Positions 1-28,919 of a stretch of DNA of 64,000 nt are shown in pieces. Each line of letters begins with the position of its first letter. Position 1 is the first letter of the stretch. This DNA is from Rostratula benghalensis. Taxonomy: Eukaryota > Chordata > Aves > Charadriiformes > Rostratulidae. The notes beneath the pieces are model-generated. The model was not told where the DNA came from and did not search any database. It saw only the letters and a program-made list of their open reading frames with translations. The stretch is from assembly GCA_013399305.1 (NCBI GenBank), contig VXAI01000015.1, positions 5,511,044 to 5,575,043 of the forward strand, given 5' to 3'. The position numbers and the translations under genes were made by a program.

Positions 1-2985
1 TAAATAGTTTGGAGACTAGATTGGAATAGCTGGAGGAAAATAACATTAATAAAATTAGGTGGAACTGACCATTTTCAAATCTTTTTAAGCCTTGCTTTAT
101 ACCTACTAATAGCAGTAATACGTTAAAAAATAAATTATTTCTGTTGTAGATTAGATTAGGGCCCTTCAAAACGTGCTTCAGAACCAATTAACAGAAATAA
201 TGATAGCACTCTCTCATTTGTGTCTATGAGGTAACTAATCTGCAGTCAGTCTGTGAAATTAAAAGGAGTGATGAAATACATTGGCCTGTGAGATAAAAGT
301 TTCGTAATAATACCTCACAGCAATCTGTGCTGTGTGCCTGCCCGAGTTCCATCGATCCAACACCCAGTTTAGGAAATCTAAAGATTTTGGAAGGCTTTTT
401 TAAAAATTCTATATTTAGAGTGGCCACCAGCTGGTTAATGAGTCTGCATAAGAAATAGAAACTTCTGGTTTATTTGACATCTATGATCTCTGCAACCTCT
501 ACATGTCAGCAGTAGAAGTAACTGGAATCAAAAGCATTTGCAGAAAGGGGAAAAGCACAAAAAAGAAAAAAAAAGCAAAAGAAAAAGAAAAGGAAAAAGA
601 AAAAGAAAAAGAAGCAGTGACACATTGCAAGGAAAGCCTCACAGAGCTAGCAGCAAAACATGAAAAGGCATAAAATGACAAGAGGTCATAAAGTGATCAC
701 CTATGACAAATTGAGGCTGTGAGATGAACTCAAGACAGAAAAATAAGGGTCAGTGAGGTTAAGGACAGGTCCACAGATGGCTTTCTTTAAGGCTCTGACA
801 TTTTTTTCAGCATAAAACTTATTTGAATTGAGAGAACCCTATGATCTGCTAGAATTTTGACATCTAGAAGTCCTCAGTTTGTTCTAAATACTGTTCAGAT
901 TGTCGTTAAATCCCTCTATCTGAGTGAGATATCTTATGCAGTTTCTAGTTCGGACCAGAAGACAGAGAAATACACACGTGCTTCTTCTGTACACTGATAC
1001 CCTCATCAGAGGATCTTTCTAGAAACCTCACTGTTGTCCTAATTGAAAAGTTCACTGTGGTTGAGATCAATATTTCATGCCATGATGCAATGTATTCTTT
1101 GAGCAGATGCGATTTCATTTATTTAAACGAGAAGGGTGAAATACTGCATAATTTCATAAGAGCTGTGGATTTGGAGAGATGAACATACCTGAAATAGGCT
1201 CATTGGGACAGCTCAGGAAATCAATTAAATGCCAGGAAAGATTCCCAGATTATCCTGACCTCATATGAAGGACAAGCCTGAATGTAGGCTTCCAAAGGCA
1301 GTTGCTAAAATAGGCCTCTGAGCTTCTAGAAAGAACGGATGGAAAGAAACAACAAGACTTTGCAGAAGTGATTTTGAGGGGGGCACCATGATGGAAACTC
1401 CTGTAGAGAAATAGGAATGTCCCCAAATTGGCAGAAACAAGACCCATCAGACCAGAAACAGCACAAGGGGGACCCAGAGCAGGTCATGGCAACTGGAAGC
1501 AAATGGAAGAATTCTAACTGGCACGGGAAACAACACTCCTGACAATTTGAGGAATTGTCTTTTCTTACCGCAAGGTTCTTTACATGCAAGAAGTGCCCCA
1601 GAAGAGGACCCTTTGCTGCGTGCTGGGAGTCAAGGCCCAGCATGACACTGAGAGCAGATAACCAGAAACCTCCTAAGAACCACAAAAATACCCATCATCA
1701 ATTACCAACCCATTATGGAAGAGTATGAGACAGACTTCAGAATCTACACAGATATTAACATAACAACACTTTCAGGACCCCACTAAATGAGAATGAAAGC
1801 ACCACTTATAAATATATAAAGAATCTATATCCTACTGAAATCAAGTACGATTCTAAGTACCTTTTTGGATCTAGGCCCAACCCGTTCAGGGCCAAACATA
1901 AGTAAATGCTAAAAGGTCTAGGCCCTTCTGCTAAATGGGAAAATAAGCATTTTGGCCAGACTCAAACTGGGAAAAAGGCCATAAGAAATATGCCTACTCA
2001 ACCACTCAGCAACTGAGCTTAGGCTCAGCCATGAAGTTTAAATGTCAAGGACACAGAGTATAAGATCTGAAAGAGATACCTCAAGTTTTTCCAGTGACTG
2101 GAAGAGCTATCATCTGGTCCCACACTGTGGGAACTCCACAGGAAGGGCCAGGAAAAGCAGAGCCCTGACCTGTAGTGTTCAGAGCAGAAGTCCTGAGTGG
2201 TGCACAGAGGTAGTCATGGGCCATCTACACCTTCCCAAGCACAACGTGGAGCTCAGGAGAGGATGTCCAGATCCCCTGTGCCTTGAAAGTACTGTTGGGC
2301 AATTTAGCAAATATTTTTTGCATCAGTTCATGTCATCACTTGGTGTGGATTCCACACTGCAAATCTATGGATCTGTGTTTATGTTGCCATCATTGTGTTT
2401 CTGTCTTGTCTAACTGAGGCTCCTGTTGATTAACAATGAACCAGAATGTACTCTGAAGGTAACAAAGCACTTTTCTATCTCCTGGGGATTCTTACTTCAC
2501 TCTGCTAACATCCTGGCTGGGTTTCACTACCCAGAAGGAGCTGATAACATTGTCTAATTTATACTTCCCAACTGGTCTTTTGTTAGCCTAGTTAGTCAGG
2601 AAAGATCAACATAAAACCTGTCAGAAGAGGGAGTCATGCCATTAACCGTGCTGAATTTTGATGTACACATCTGAGTCAGAGTTTCTCAAGGGTAAAGACA
2701 TGAGAGAGCTTCAAAATCCCTTGACCTGAAGCTGATGGTGTACTGCAAAGCTAGATGTCATATTTTGACATTAGACTTCTATATTCCCTTTGTCATTTGC
2801 AGATTGCACCCGGGAATCTCCTCAGAGAGGGATACCCACGCAAGGAAGGCAGCTCACTCTGTGCTCTCTGAAGGTTGTGATGGGTCTTCAGAGCCCAAAT
2901 GAAGAACTGAGTAAGTGAAAAGCCCTGCAGGAGAGGCTCTGGGGACCAAGAAGTTGATCATGAGAAGGCAGCAACGCACCCTTGC
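1..2985. other. Gene-poor flank upstream of BRI3BP
   Basis: No convincing exon or RNA gene is visible. Open frames are short and lack homology I can recognise. The sequence is AT-rich with a purine microsatellite near 555-616. A 25-base word at 1354-1379 recurs with small changes at 47311-47335, which suggests an old interspersed repeat of unknown family. In human, AACS is the next neighbour of BRI3BP on this side, but I see no AACS exon here. Confidence 0.6.
552..616. repeat. Purine-rich (GAAAAA)n-like microsatellite
   Basis: About 65 bases of almost pure A and G with repeating AAAAAG/AAAAGG units. Translated on the minus strand it gives a spurious Phe-Ser run, which is not coding. Confidence 0.8.
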
Positions 2986-2989
2986 AGTG

Positions 2990-3170
2990 AAGAAGGTAAC
3001 AGCATCCCGGGCTGTGTTACCAAGAGCATAGCCAGCAGGTTGAGGAGCATGATCCTTACCCTTGGTTTAGCCTTCCCGAGACCATACCTGGAGTAGCATG
3101 GCCAGGTTTGGGCTCCATGCTGCAAGAAGGGTATTGATACTGGAGCCCATCCAGCAGAGGCCACTGAGCA
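2990..3170 (+). repeat. Diverged CR1 LINE fragment, ORF2 3' part
   Basis: The stretch reading 'ccgggctgtgttaccaagag' followed by 'catagccagcaggttgagga', then 'gagaccatacctggagtagc', matches my recollection of the avian CR1 segment downstream of the reverse transcriptase core, in sense orientation. It is heavily mutated. The next CR1 piece in the same orientation starts near 3440, so both may derive from one insertion with a scrambled segment between them. Confidence 0.6.
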
Positions 3171-3439
3171 GGTCAGGGGACCGGAGCACAGGGTGTCCGA
3201 GAGTGCTCGGAGAGGGCAAAGGTGAGACCTGGTCTCTGCCTGCACCCACCTGGTGCAGGAACAACAGAGCCAGAACCTTCTCGAAGGTACGGGCTGACAG
3301 CAGGAGAGTCAACATCCCTACCCTGAGACAGGGAAAATCCTGGTTAGATGGGAGGGGGAAAAAGAATGCCAGGTGCATTGTTAAAAATAGAATTTAGCCT
3401 GGAACGGGCTAGATACTGTGAGAGGTCAAATACTGGAAG

Positions 3440-3840
3440 AGGTTAAATATTGGGACTGGTCAGTACAGGAAAGGCACGGACCTGTTGGAGTGAGTCCAGA
3501 GGAAGCCACGAAGATGTTCCAAGGGCTGGAGCCCCTCTGCTGTGGGGACAGACTGGGAGAGTTAGGGTTGTTCAGCCTGGAGAAGAGAAGGCTCTCGGGA
3601 GACCTCAGAGCCCCTTCCAGTCCCTAAAGGGGCTCCAGGAGAGATGGGGAGGGACTCTTGATCAGGGAGTGAGCGATAGGAAAAGAAGTAATAGTTTTAA
3701 ACTAAAAGAGGGGAGATTTAGACTAGATATAAGGAAGATTTTTTTTTACTGTGAGGGTGGTGAGACACTGGAACAGGTGAGGTCGTAGATGGTCCGTCCC
3801 TGGAAACATTCAATGTCAGGCTGGATGGGACCACCCTCAT
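3440..3840 (+). repeat. CR1 LINE 3' end fragment
   Basis: The sequence carries the typical CR1 3' landmarks in order: 'gagtccagaggaagccacga', 'ttgttcagcctggagaagag', 'gggagacctcagagcccctt', 'ggagatttagactagatata', and 'ggaaacattcaatgtcaggc' leading to 'tggatggga'. Orientation is sense. It is a 5'-truncated non-LTR retrotransposon copy, the usual form in birds. Confidence 0.88.
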
Positions 3841-4379
3841 TGAAAAAGATTTCTTCCTTCTGCCTAGTCTGAATCTCTCCTCTTTCAGTTTAAATTGAGA
3901 AAAACTGGGAAATAAATGTGAAAATAAAAAGAAAAAATAAAAATCTTCAATTCCTTCAACGCACTTTAAGACTTAGTGTTCATGAGTAGAACTACAATTC
4001 AGGAAACAAGGTTTGCAGACAGTTTTGAAGTCTTCAGTGGGCAAAAATAAATAGATAGATATAAATAAATGCTTTTTAGTTCTGTGAATCATAAATTTAC
4101 TTTGTACGATTGTCCTTATTATAGGTGTTGGGGGATGTAAGCTCCTATGCCGGCGGGATTTAAAGCAGCACTTTTACCAGTTTGTGGAGTCGGAGGGAAT
4201 AAATGTTGATGAACCCAAGATTTCCCTTTCCCCACCAACCGAGCCATGTCCCCGGCATCTGCCCCCCCAAACCTGCCCACGCTATTCCCGGTGCAGCCCA
4301 GGCGGCTGTTGGGTTTTCTCGGCCATATTATATTTTATGGTTTTAATTAAATTTAATGTTGGATTTAGTTAATTTGAGG

Positions 4380-4492
4380 GGGGGGACGGTGCGGAGCGGG
4401 GGGGCGGGGCACTAGTGCCCCGCCCTCAGAGGCGGTTTCCCGCGCGTCCCCGCTAGGCGGCGTCATAACGGCGCTGCCTGGCGCGGGCGGCC
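4380..4492 (+). promoter_or_regulatory. BRI3BP CpG-island promoter with GC-box palindrome
   Basis: The sequence changes abruptly from AT-rich to GC-rich at about 4380 and stays CpG-rich to about 4950. A perfect 24-base palindrome at 4402-4425 consists of two inverted GC boxes (GGGCGGGGC in each arm) around a central ACTAGT. No TATA box is evident. The start codon at 4493 lies in a good Kozak context (GCGGCCATGG). Confidence 0.7.
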
Positions 4493-6719
4493 ATGGCGGC
4501 GGGGCGGTTGCAGGTCCTGGCGTTTCTCCTCCTGGTTGTTTTGCTGCTGGGAGGTACGGAAGGACCCGGTACCGTTTGGGCAGCTCGAAGCCGGGGAGCC
4601 GAGAAACAAAACAGCCTCCGCCGCGCCGCCAGCGGCCTTTACCAAGGCGTTAGCGGCCTCTTCGGTGAGGACAACGTGAGGGCCCTGCAGAAGGTGAGCG
4701 GCCGGCCGCTTCCCCATCTCCCGCCTCCTCCCCATCCCCATTCCCGTTCCCTTTCCCCCGTTCCCCTTCCCTCTGGGGGTACCTGGGCGGTTCTGTGAGG
4801 CTGAGCACCCCCGGGAGGCCGTCCCCGTCCGCCGGCGCTCGGTGCTGGACCTGCGGCACCGCGGCGGCCTCGTCTCCTGTGCGGGGAAGTAGACGGGAGG
4901 CGAGGTTTGATGGGGAGCAAACCGGGGCGGGGGGAGGGAGGAATAATAAAATAAATCTCTAAAGGTTGTTTACGGTGGGGGAGAACCGCTATCATTGAGG
5001 AGCCCTCCGACTGAAACGTGGTCTCTACACCAGCAGAGCATCCTCTGTAGGGCCACATGTGAACTTGCAGGATATGAAGCATGCAGGCAGACGCACCTAG
5101 GCATTCCTCTGCTCTTTCTTTCCTCAGCCAGTAGGAAGGAATAATACTGTTAGATTGACCGGCGAATGCATGTGAGACATTTAGGGGTGATGCTGTGGAC
5201 ATCTCTCAGTTGTTGGTTGAAACTAAATCTCTGCTTTGCCTTACTGATGTCCATTGCTAGTATTAGTGTCTGCTTTCAACTTGAGAATGATGATAAAGTG
5301 TATTTTTAAATCCTGTCAACGTGTACACTTATGTGCCCAAATACCTAGAATAAGGACAGTTGTACCAAGTAAATTTATGATTCGCAGAGTTAAAAAGCAT
5401 CTAGGGTTATATTTTTTTTTCTATGAAGGATTTCAAAACAGTCTGCAATTCTTGTTTTGTGTATTATAATTCTACTCATTGCTATTAAATCTTAAAGTAT
5501 GTTTAAGGAATTGAGGGTTATTTTTTTTAATTTTCAATTTTATTTCCCAGTTTTTCTCAAGGTTAACAGAAAGGTTTGTGAATGGGGTGGATATATTAAT
5601 GGACACATTCTGGAGAATATGGACTGATTTGTTAGATGTTCTTGGAATTGATGGTAAGTGTGATGCCTGTTAACTCTTGAACTTTGTCAGCCTGTATCAA
5701 TGTTTAAAAGTATAGGCCAAGAGGGAAAATAATTACGTTTTACCAGGCTGCATTAAACATCCAGCCATGGTATCTCTGTTTCACATGGCTTTGATTTTGC
5801 TATTGGTACTTTCAAACAAGAGAACTAAACCCAGCTCTTCTGTTTCTGCATGTGTATCTACAGGATGTCTATAGAAGGCATTACAAGGCATGGTTGGTGT
5901 CTTGCTGTCATCATTAAGTGGATGCACATGGCCAGGAATGGTGCAGGGAAATAAAGGAGGACTATAAGAAGGAAGGGTACAAGTGGGAGCTGTTAGAATA
6001 TAATTTTTACAAACAAGGATCTTTAGTCTCAATGTGAACTTCAACCCTAGGCCCTACAGTAGTTTCTTTGAAGAACCTGTATCATTTCTGGTTTGAAGGA
6101 ATTGATTCAATTGCATCACTGCAACTGAGGCAGTAATGTGAAAAAGTTCCATCCAGAACTGGAGGAACTAGCTTTACTCCTTGCTTTAGAAAGCACAGTT
6201 GTGACCCCATTGCATGACCCTTTGAAGCTGCACTTGCATTTTTACCCGTATCTCTTTGGCAGGCACTCATTAATATTCTGTGAATTTTCCTGTTTTTCAG
6301 CCTCCAACTTGACTCATTATTTCAGCCCAGCAGCAATTGCCAACAACCCGACCCGTGCTCTTCTGCTGATCGGTGCCATTTTACTTGCCTATTGGTTTTT
6401 ATCTCTCTTCCTTGGATTCTTCTTCTATCTCCTGCACATGCTGTTTGGTCGCTTTTTCTGGATTGCGAGGGTTGCCCTTTTCACTCTCTCGTGCGTGTAC
6501 ATCCTCCAGAAGTATGAAGGTGACCCAGAGCACGCGGTCCTGCCTCTCTGCTTTGTTGTAGCAGTCTACTTCATGACGGGGCCAGTTGGATTTTATTGGA
6601 GAAGAAACAGCAACAGCAGCCTGGAGGAGAAGATGGACCACCTGGATAGTCAGATCAGACTTCTGAACATACGTCTCTCTAGGGTGATTGAAAACCTGGA
6701 CAGAGGCGGTGACCAATGA
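4493..6719 (+). CDS. BRI3BP: BRI3-binding protein, 3 coding exons, 240 aa
   Basis: Exons are 4493-4693, 5551-5653 and 6301-6719; all introns are GT-AG and the joined frame is 723 nt with stop TGA at 6717-6719. Residues 1-22 form a hydrophobic signal-like segment. Exon 3 encodes three hydrophobic membrane-spanning stretches (about residues 121-150, 153-172 and 185-205) and a C-terminal amphipathic helix (SLEEKMDHLDSQIRLLNIRL) likely to form a coiled coil. Length is close to the human protein (251 aa). The family is an endoplasmic reticulum/mitochondria-associated membrane protein that binds BRI3 and modulates stress-induced cell death and TP53 stability (known from mammals, not shown here). 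The start was chosen because it opens the signal-like segment inside the CpG island. It lies tandem to and upstream of DHX37. The only alternative name would be another member of the same small family, which synteny makes unlikely. Confidence 0.93.
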
Positions 6720-9700
6720 ACCAGCCCCTATAGACCACTCTGCACCAGCTCTAGGAAATTCCTAAGCACTGTCTCATTTGAAGTTACAAAGCAACAAAAC
6801 ATCACATGGTAAAAAGTGGGCAAAGCTATAACTTTTCATCATGTGTAAGACTAATTTATCTAGGTTAGACACTCAGCCATTATACTTGTAGGAAGGAAAA
6901 AAAACAAACCACATTTAAAAATCCAGCTGTATATTGAGAGTTTTATCCAGTAATAGAATTTTCTCAGTAGATAAACACTTACTTTTACAAGCATTTAAAA
7001 ACATCTTTTGTAAAGTTTTTATAAAAACAAATTGAGTAGTCTTTCAAATATTGAAATTGAGCTAAAGATATGCAAATTTGAGACTTAAAGTTAAAAAGGA
7101 AAAAAAAATAATCTCAAGCTACCAATCACTTCCATTGAGAAGTAACTGCTGTGGGTCCACACTTTTTTTTTTTAAGTCGTGAATGTTTTTGTTTTATTGT
7201 TGGCTTATTTCATTGCCTTGAAGTTGCCTTTCATAGAGTATCAGATGAGGAATTTTCTGGTATCCAGGCCAAAAAATTCGCACCATAGCTTTTAATAGGA
7301 GGTGGGGAATAAGGGAGAAGGAAGATTTCATAAATTTGAAGTCCTTAAATGCCAGTCCAATATGAGGAATTGAGAAGTGCACGTGTGGCATTATTTCATT
7401 GCATTTCATCTCGAGAACTTCAGATTGGTGTCTTGGTAGGAAATCTCTTTTAGCAAATTGACACAAAAGGAAGAGATGTAGTGTGGCAAATGGTAATTCA
7501 AAGTTGATCCTCACAGTTTAGCATTTGCCAAGCATAAGTGCATAGAATGAAACATGTTTTTTAATCTCAGGACCCACGTACTTTCTCAAAAGAGGCAGCA
7601 GTTCAAACTCTTGCAAATGTATTGTTGCTTAAAGCTTTCTCAGGACCAATAAGCGGCAATAAATTATTTTCAGGAAGATCTGGATTTTTTTTCTAAAATT
7701 GTAATAGTTTTATAGGAGCTTTTTGCTTGAAGTCTCTGTCCTCGCTATATTAGGTTTGGGGAAAGTGAGTCACCTTATGAGAAGGTTGTATTGAATGGTT
7801 GTATTTTAGAGCCGCATAGGAGCTTTGAAGCAATTTTGTTCTGAAGGGTTCTGTCTTATTTGTAACTAGGATTAACTAGCTTGGTAGACAGTCACTGGCT
7901 TTGTAAAGTTTGCTGAAATGCATTGAAACAAAGGGAACCTCAGGGAAGAAAGTGGGAGAATGGTGCTGTTGGTAACATACAGCATCTGAGGATATAAACG
8001 GGGGGAGGGAGGGGAAGCATCTGAACCGTAGTAATGAGCACAGTATCAAAACCATCAGAGGTCAAATGGACCACAGCTGAAGAACCATGTATTCCATAGT
8101 GTCTAAACGAACAAGAAAAAAAAAAAAAAAGAAAAAGGAACAAAATTGGTCTGTGATAGGGACTGGCTAAAAAGGAAGGGGAACAAATAGAGTAGGTGCT
8201 GTTGCTTTACCCATGAGTGCTGGCTCCAGGGGGCCGAGCCGGGAGAGCTGAGCAGAGCTGGGCGCTTCTCTTCGGCTTTTTGTGTACTTGGGTAGAGCTC
8301 TTGTTGAGTGGGATGCCCTAACTGAATGTAACTGGAGGGTGAACTTATTTTTCTCTTTACACTGAAGCTTAATGCTCTTCTTAAAATGTGTGTTACTTGC
8401 CTAACCTCTTTTGGTCTGTGTGTGACATTGACATGAGGGATTCTTTTAAGCTCCATGTTAATGGCCTTTACTCCAGACTGTGATCACTTAAGTTCAACAC
8501 GGTTGAAATTCATATGCAGCTGGCACTGTTGTAATCCATTGTCATTTTTTATATCGCCTGTAAATCCCCCCTGCACCCCATTTTTCAAGAAATGCATATT
8601 TGGAGTTGCAAAGTAACTGCTTTTCATAACTGAAAATCTTTCCCACGAAGGGATAAGTACTATGGCAACAAACAGTTCGCTTGGCAAAGCTGAAAATGCA
8701 AACTGCTGTATATTCCTTTTTACAGCTCTTTTCCCATAGTATTACAAAGTCTTCCCTCTAAACTCAGTTTTCCCCACTGTTGTGCACAGAGGACTGAGCT
8801 GAAACACCCACCTGGAAATTAGGAACTGATTAGCAAAGCTTGTCAGGCCTTCATGCGTTTTGCTAGGTTTGAGGCCTGGGGACCAAAGCCTGCAAACCTC
8901 GCTCGTGTAAGCGGCTCCCTCGGCTTCCGTAGGACTATGTGCATGAGTCAGTTTTGCATAGATTGTATTTTAAGTAGTCCATGTTTAATATTGAAGGTAA
9001 AAATACTGAATCGTCTATATATCAAGAGTTGTCTAAGATATAGTATCTTAAAAGAAATCTTTATAAAAGTTAATTTGGGTTGTAGTTTCTCCCCATCTTG
9101 CTCTAATCCCTTATCTTAGTTTTGTAAAATCAGCCCTCCTATATTAATACTCTTAATTTTGATCACCCTGCTGCTTGGGAAAAGAAAGTATTTTTGTATT
9201 TACTTGCATCCCATGTATAGCAAAATGTTATGTGAAAAGCAGTATATATAAAATTGGATATTTTTAATCAGTATTTTTCCCAGCGCTCAGTTTTCACATT
9301 AGTCAAATTCAGAAGTAATGATTTTTTTTAAAGCACAATCTAATCTTCAATATATATATATATATACTTTAAAAATGCTCTGTATTTTTAATCATGCACT
9401 GTAGTGAAAGCGCTTTTGGGACTTGAATGTGGTATTATATTTAATCTCTTTCAACTTTTGTAAATACCTTTTACAAATATTTTCCATACTGGCTCATCTA
9501 GCTTGCCCATGGCGGTTTTTGCTCTGTTTTTTAGAACTGGTTCTGCTGCCCGTGGTTGCACCGCTTTTCTATTGCCATTGCTAGGAGCAGCTCCTGCCAG
9601 TTCACAGTGTCACCTTGTCCCCTGTGGGTAAACCCAGTCATGGGATGTGACAGGCTCGCCCTGGTCGGTGGCAGAAATGGAGCTGAACCCCAGATGTGGC

Positions 9701-10835
9701 TGCTCCCAGCCCTTTGCTCTAAGGGCTTCGGCTCCCTCGGGGCAGGCAGCATCATCTCTGCACTCCTTTACCAGCCCTCAGCGTGGGTGACATGGGGTGC
9801 AGTGAGGACAGGTGACACTCCCTGCTTGTCTTCCCCTCCCGTGGCTGCTGAGTGACCGACTGTCCCATGCTGGGAGAATGTCACCTGCATTAAAGATGGG
9901 CTGTGGGCTGTCTGGTGGCAGAAACTCCAGCAGGGTCTTAAGTATTTTTAAACTTCATTCTTCAAGGCCTAATAATTGAATCTGGTGTTGTCTTTTCAAC
10001 ACATTTCACGTGTTTGCAGAACTCACGTGGGGTAGCCCTTTGATTTGGAACTCCGCTCCTCACCCCTAGATAACCCGCCTGTGGTGCTGGGGGTGTAACG
10101 CTGTGACCAGTGGTGTCTGGGTGTCAGAGTGCAGTGTGTGAGCTCCGCTGTACCTCAGTGCTGTGCTTGGTAGTGCCTCCTTCCAGTTGTGACTCGCTTT
10201 TACAGACGCGTTGCATCGTTCGTGTGGAAAATAGACCAGTGTCAATCTTCGCTCTTTGGTGGTGTGGAAGTTTTCTCGGTGTGATTTGCCTCACGTACTG
10301 ATCCGTATTTGGCAGCTAATGACGTAAATGACCATAAGTTCTCTTCGTCTGGGTTAGAAAACAAAAGGTTTTATTGTATCCCGCATGTATTTTAAACTTT
10401 TTGGGCAATTCCAGGGAGTTGTGACGACAGCATGTGTAGAGATTGATCTTTTCCTTTGACTGGGAAATGGTATTTGCTGGGGTAGCGCTCGTCAGCGGCG
10501 CTGGTGGGAGCGATTCACATCCCGTTCCGTCCCTCAGGCTGGAGACGGTGGCGTCCCGGTTCCTACACCGGTGTTCATGTGAAAAATAACTTTGGTCTGA
10601 AGAGACGCTGCGCGTATGCTTTTTGATATAGATGATCCATAGGGAAATACTAGGTTCTACTGATAATGTGGTTAAGTAGTTACAAATCTATCAGACTTAT
10701 TTTTTACAGAGCTACACCTGCCTTTATTTATGTCTCGCCTGACCGCCCCATGCGTGTGCTGGGTAGTTGTAGAGCGATTTCACCCCTCACCCGTGGTTGT
10801 TGTGACAAAGCTTCAAATAAACGTTTACTGAAACT
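6720..10835 (+). other. BRI3BP 3' UTR and BRI3BP-DHX37 intergenic
   Basis: AT-rich sequence with no plausible exons. Candidate polyadenylation signals AATAAA occur at 7658-7663 and 10816-10821; the second would give a 4-kb 3' UTR ending just before the DHX37 promoter. A short (TA)n run lies near 9350-9366. I cannot tell where the transcript ends without RNA data. Confidence 0.55.
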
Positions 10836-10849
10836 TTGCACCGAGGAGT

Positions 10850-11115
10850 GAATTGGCTTTGTCGGGCGGCTCCCGCCCGGGGACGGTGGGGCCGGCGGTC
10901 GGTGGTGGTGGGAAGGGCGATCGCCGGCGGGGCTGAGGGGAAGAGCGGTTCCCGCCTTCGGGGCGCGGCCGGCCCCGCCCTCGGTGGCTCCGCCCCCTGC
11001 CCTTTCCCCTTCTCGCGAGAGCGGCTCCCCCGCCCCCCGGAAGTGGTGGCCGCAGGGAGCGGCACGTGTGGCCGGTGCTCGTCCCCGTCCTGCTCCCGGG
11101 CCCGGTGCCGCCGCC
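10850..11115 (+). promoter_or_regulatory. DHX37 CpG-island promoter with TCTCGCGAGA and ETS sites
   Basis: Very GC- and CpG-rich sequence precedes the DHX37 start. A perfect TCTCGCGAGA palindrome lies at 11011-11020 and an ETS-type CCGGAAGTGG lies at 11037-11046, both within about 105 bases of the ATG. A GC box (CCGCCCC) sits at about 10990. No TATA box is seen, as expected for a housekeeping gene. Confidence 0.75.
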
Positions 11116-28585
<17,470 letters not shown>

Positions 28586-28891
28586 AGTGCCTGACTTTTC
28601 TTGATGGACTCCTTTTCTCCAAGATACCTTGAGAGCTTGGGTTTTCTTTGGAAAACTGATAACACAGATGGACTTGCTAACTCTTAGCCATGGCTTTTTG
28701 AAAGCGAACTGGGTGTTACTTTGGTTTTCTGGGAAGCCTTCCATGCTCTCAGAAGCCCTAGCAGCTGTTTTGCTGGTATTTTGTAATATTAATATTTGGA
28801 TAATTTTATCCATTGTGGTTTACAGCTTGATTTTTTTTTTTTTAATTGAAATTTCTCTTTGGACTATATTAGTCATGTGGACTATAATAAA
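28586..28891 (+). other. DHX37 3' UTR with AATAAA
   Basis: The 3' UTR begins after the TGA. AATAAA at 28886-28891 is followed by T- and G-rich sequence (TGTGTATAGTTCTTGGTTTG), which suits a poly(A) cleavage region about 300 bases past the stop. Confidence 0.75.
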
Positions 28892-28919
28892 TGTGTATAG
28901 TTCTTGGTTTGGGTGGGAG

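Noticed and set aside
499..681. Minus-strand frame with a Phe-Ser repeat
   Set aside because: It is a translated purine microsatellite.
6138..6719. Single-exon reading of BRI3BP starting at 6138
   Set aside because: Bases 6138-6300 are intron; the acceptor at 6300 and exons 1 and 2 give the full family-length protein.
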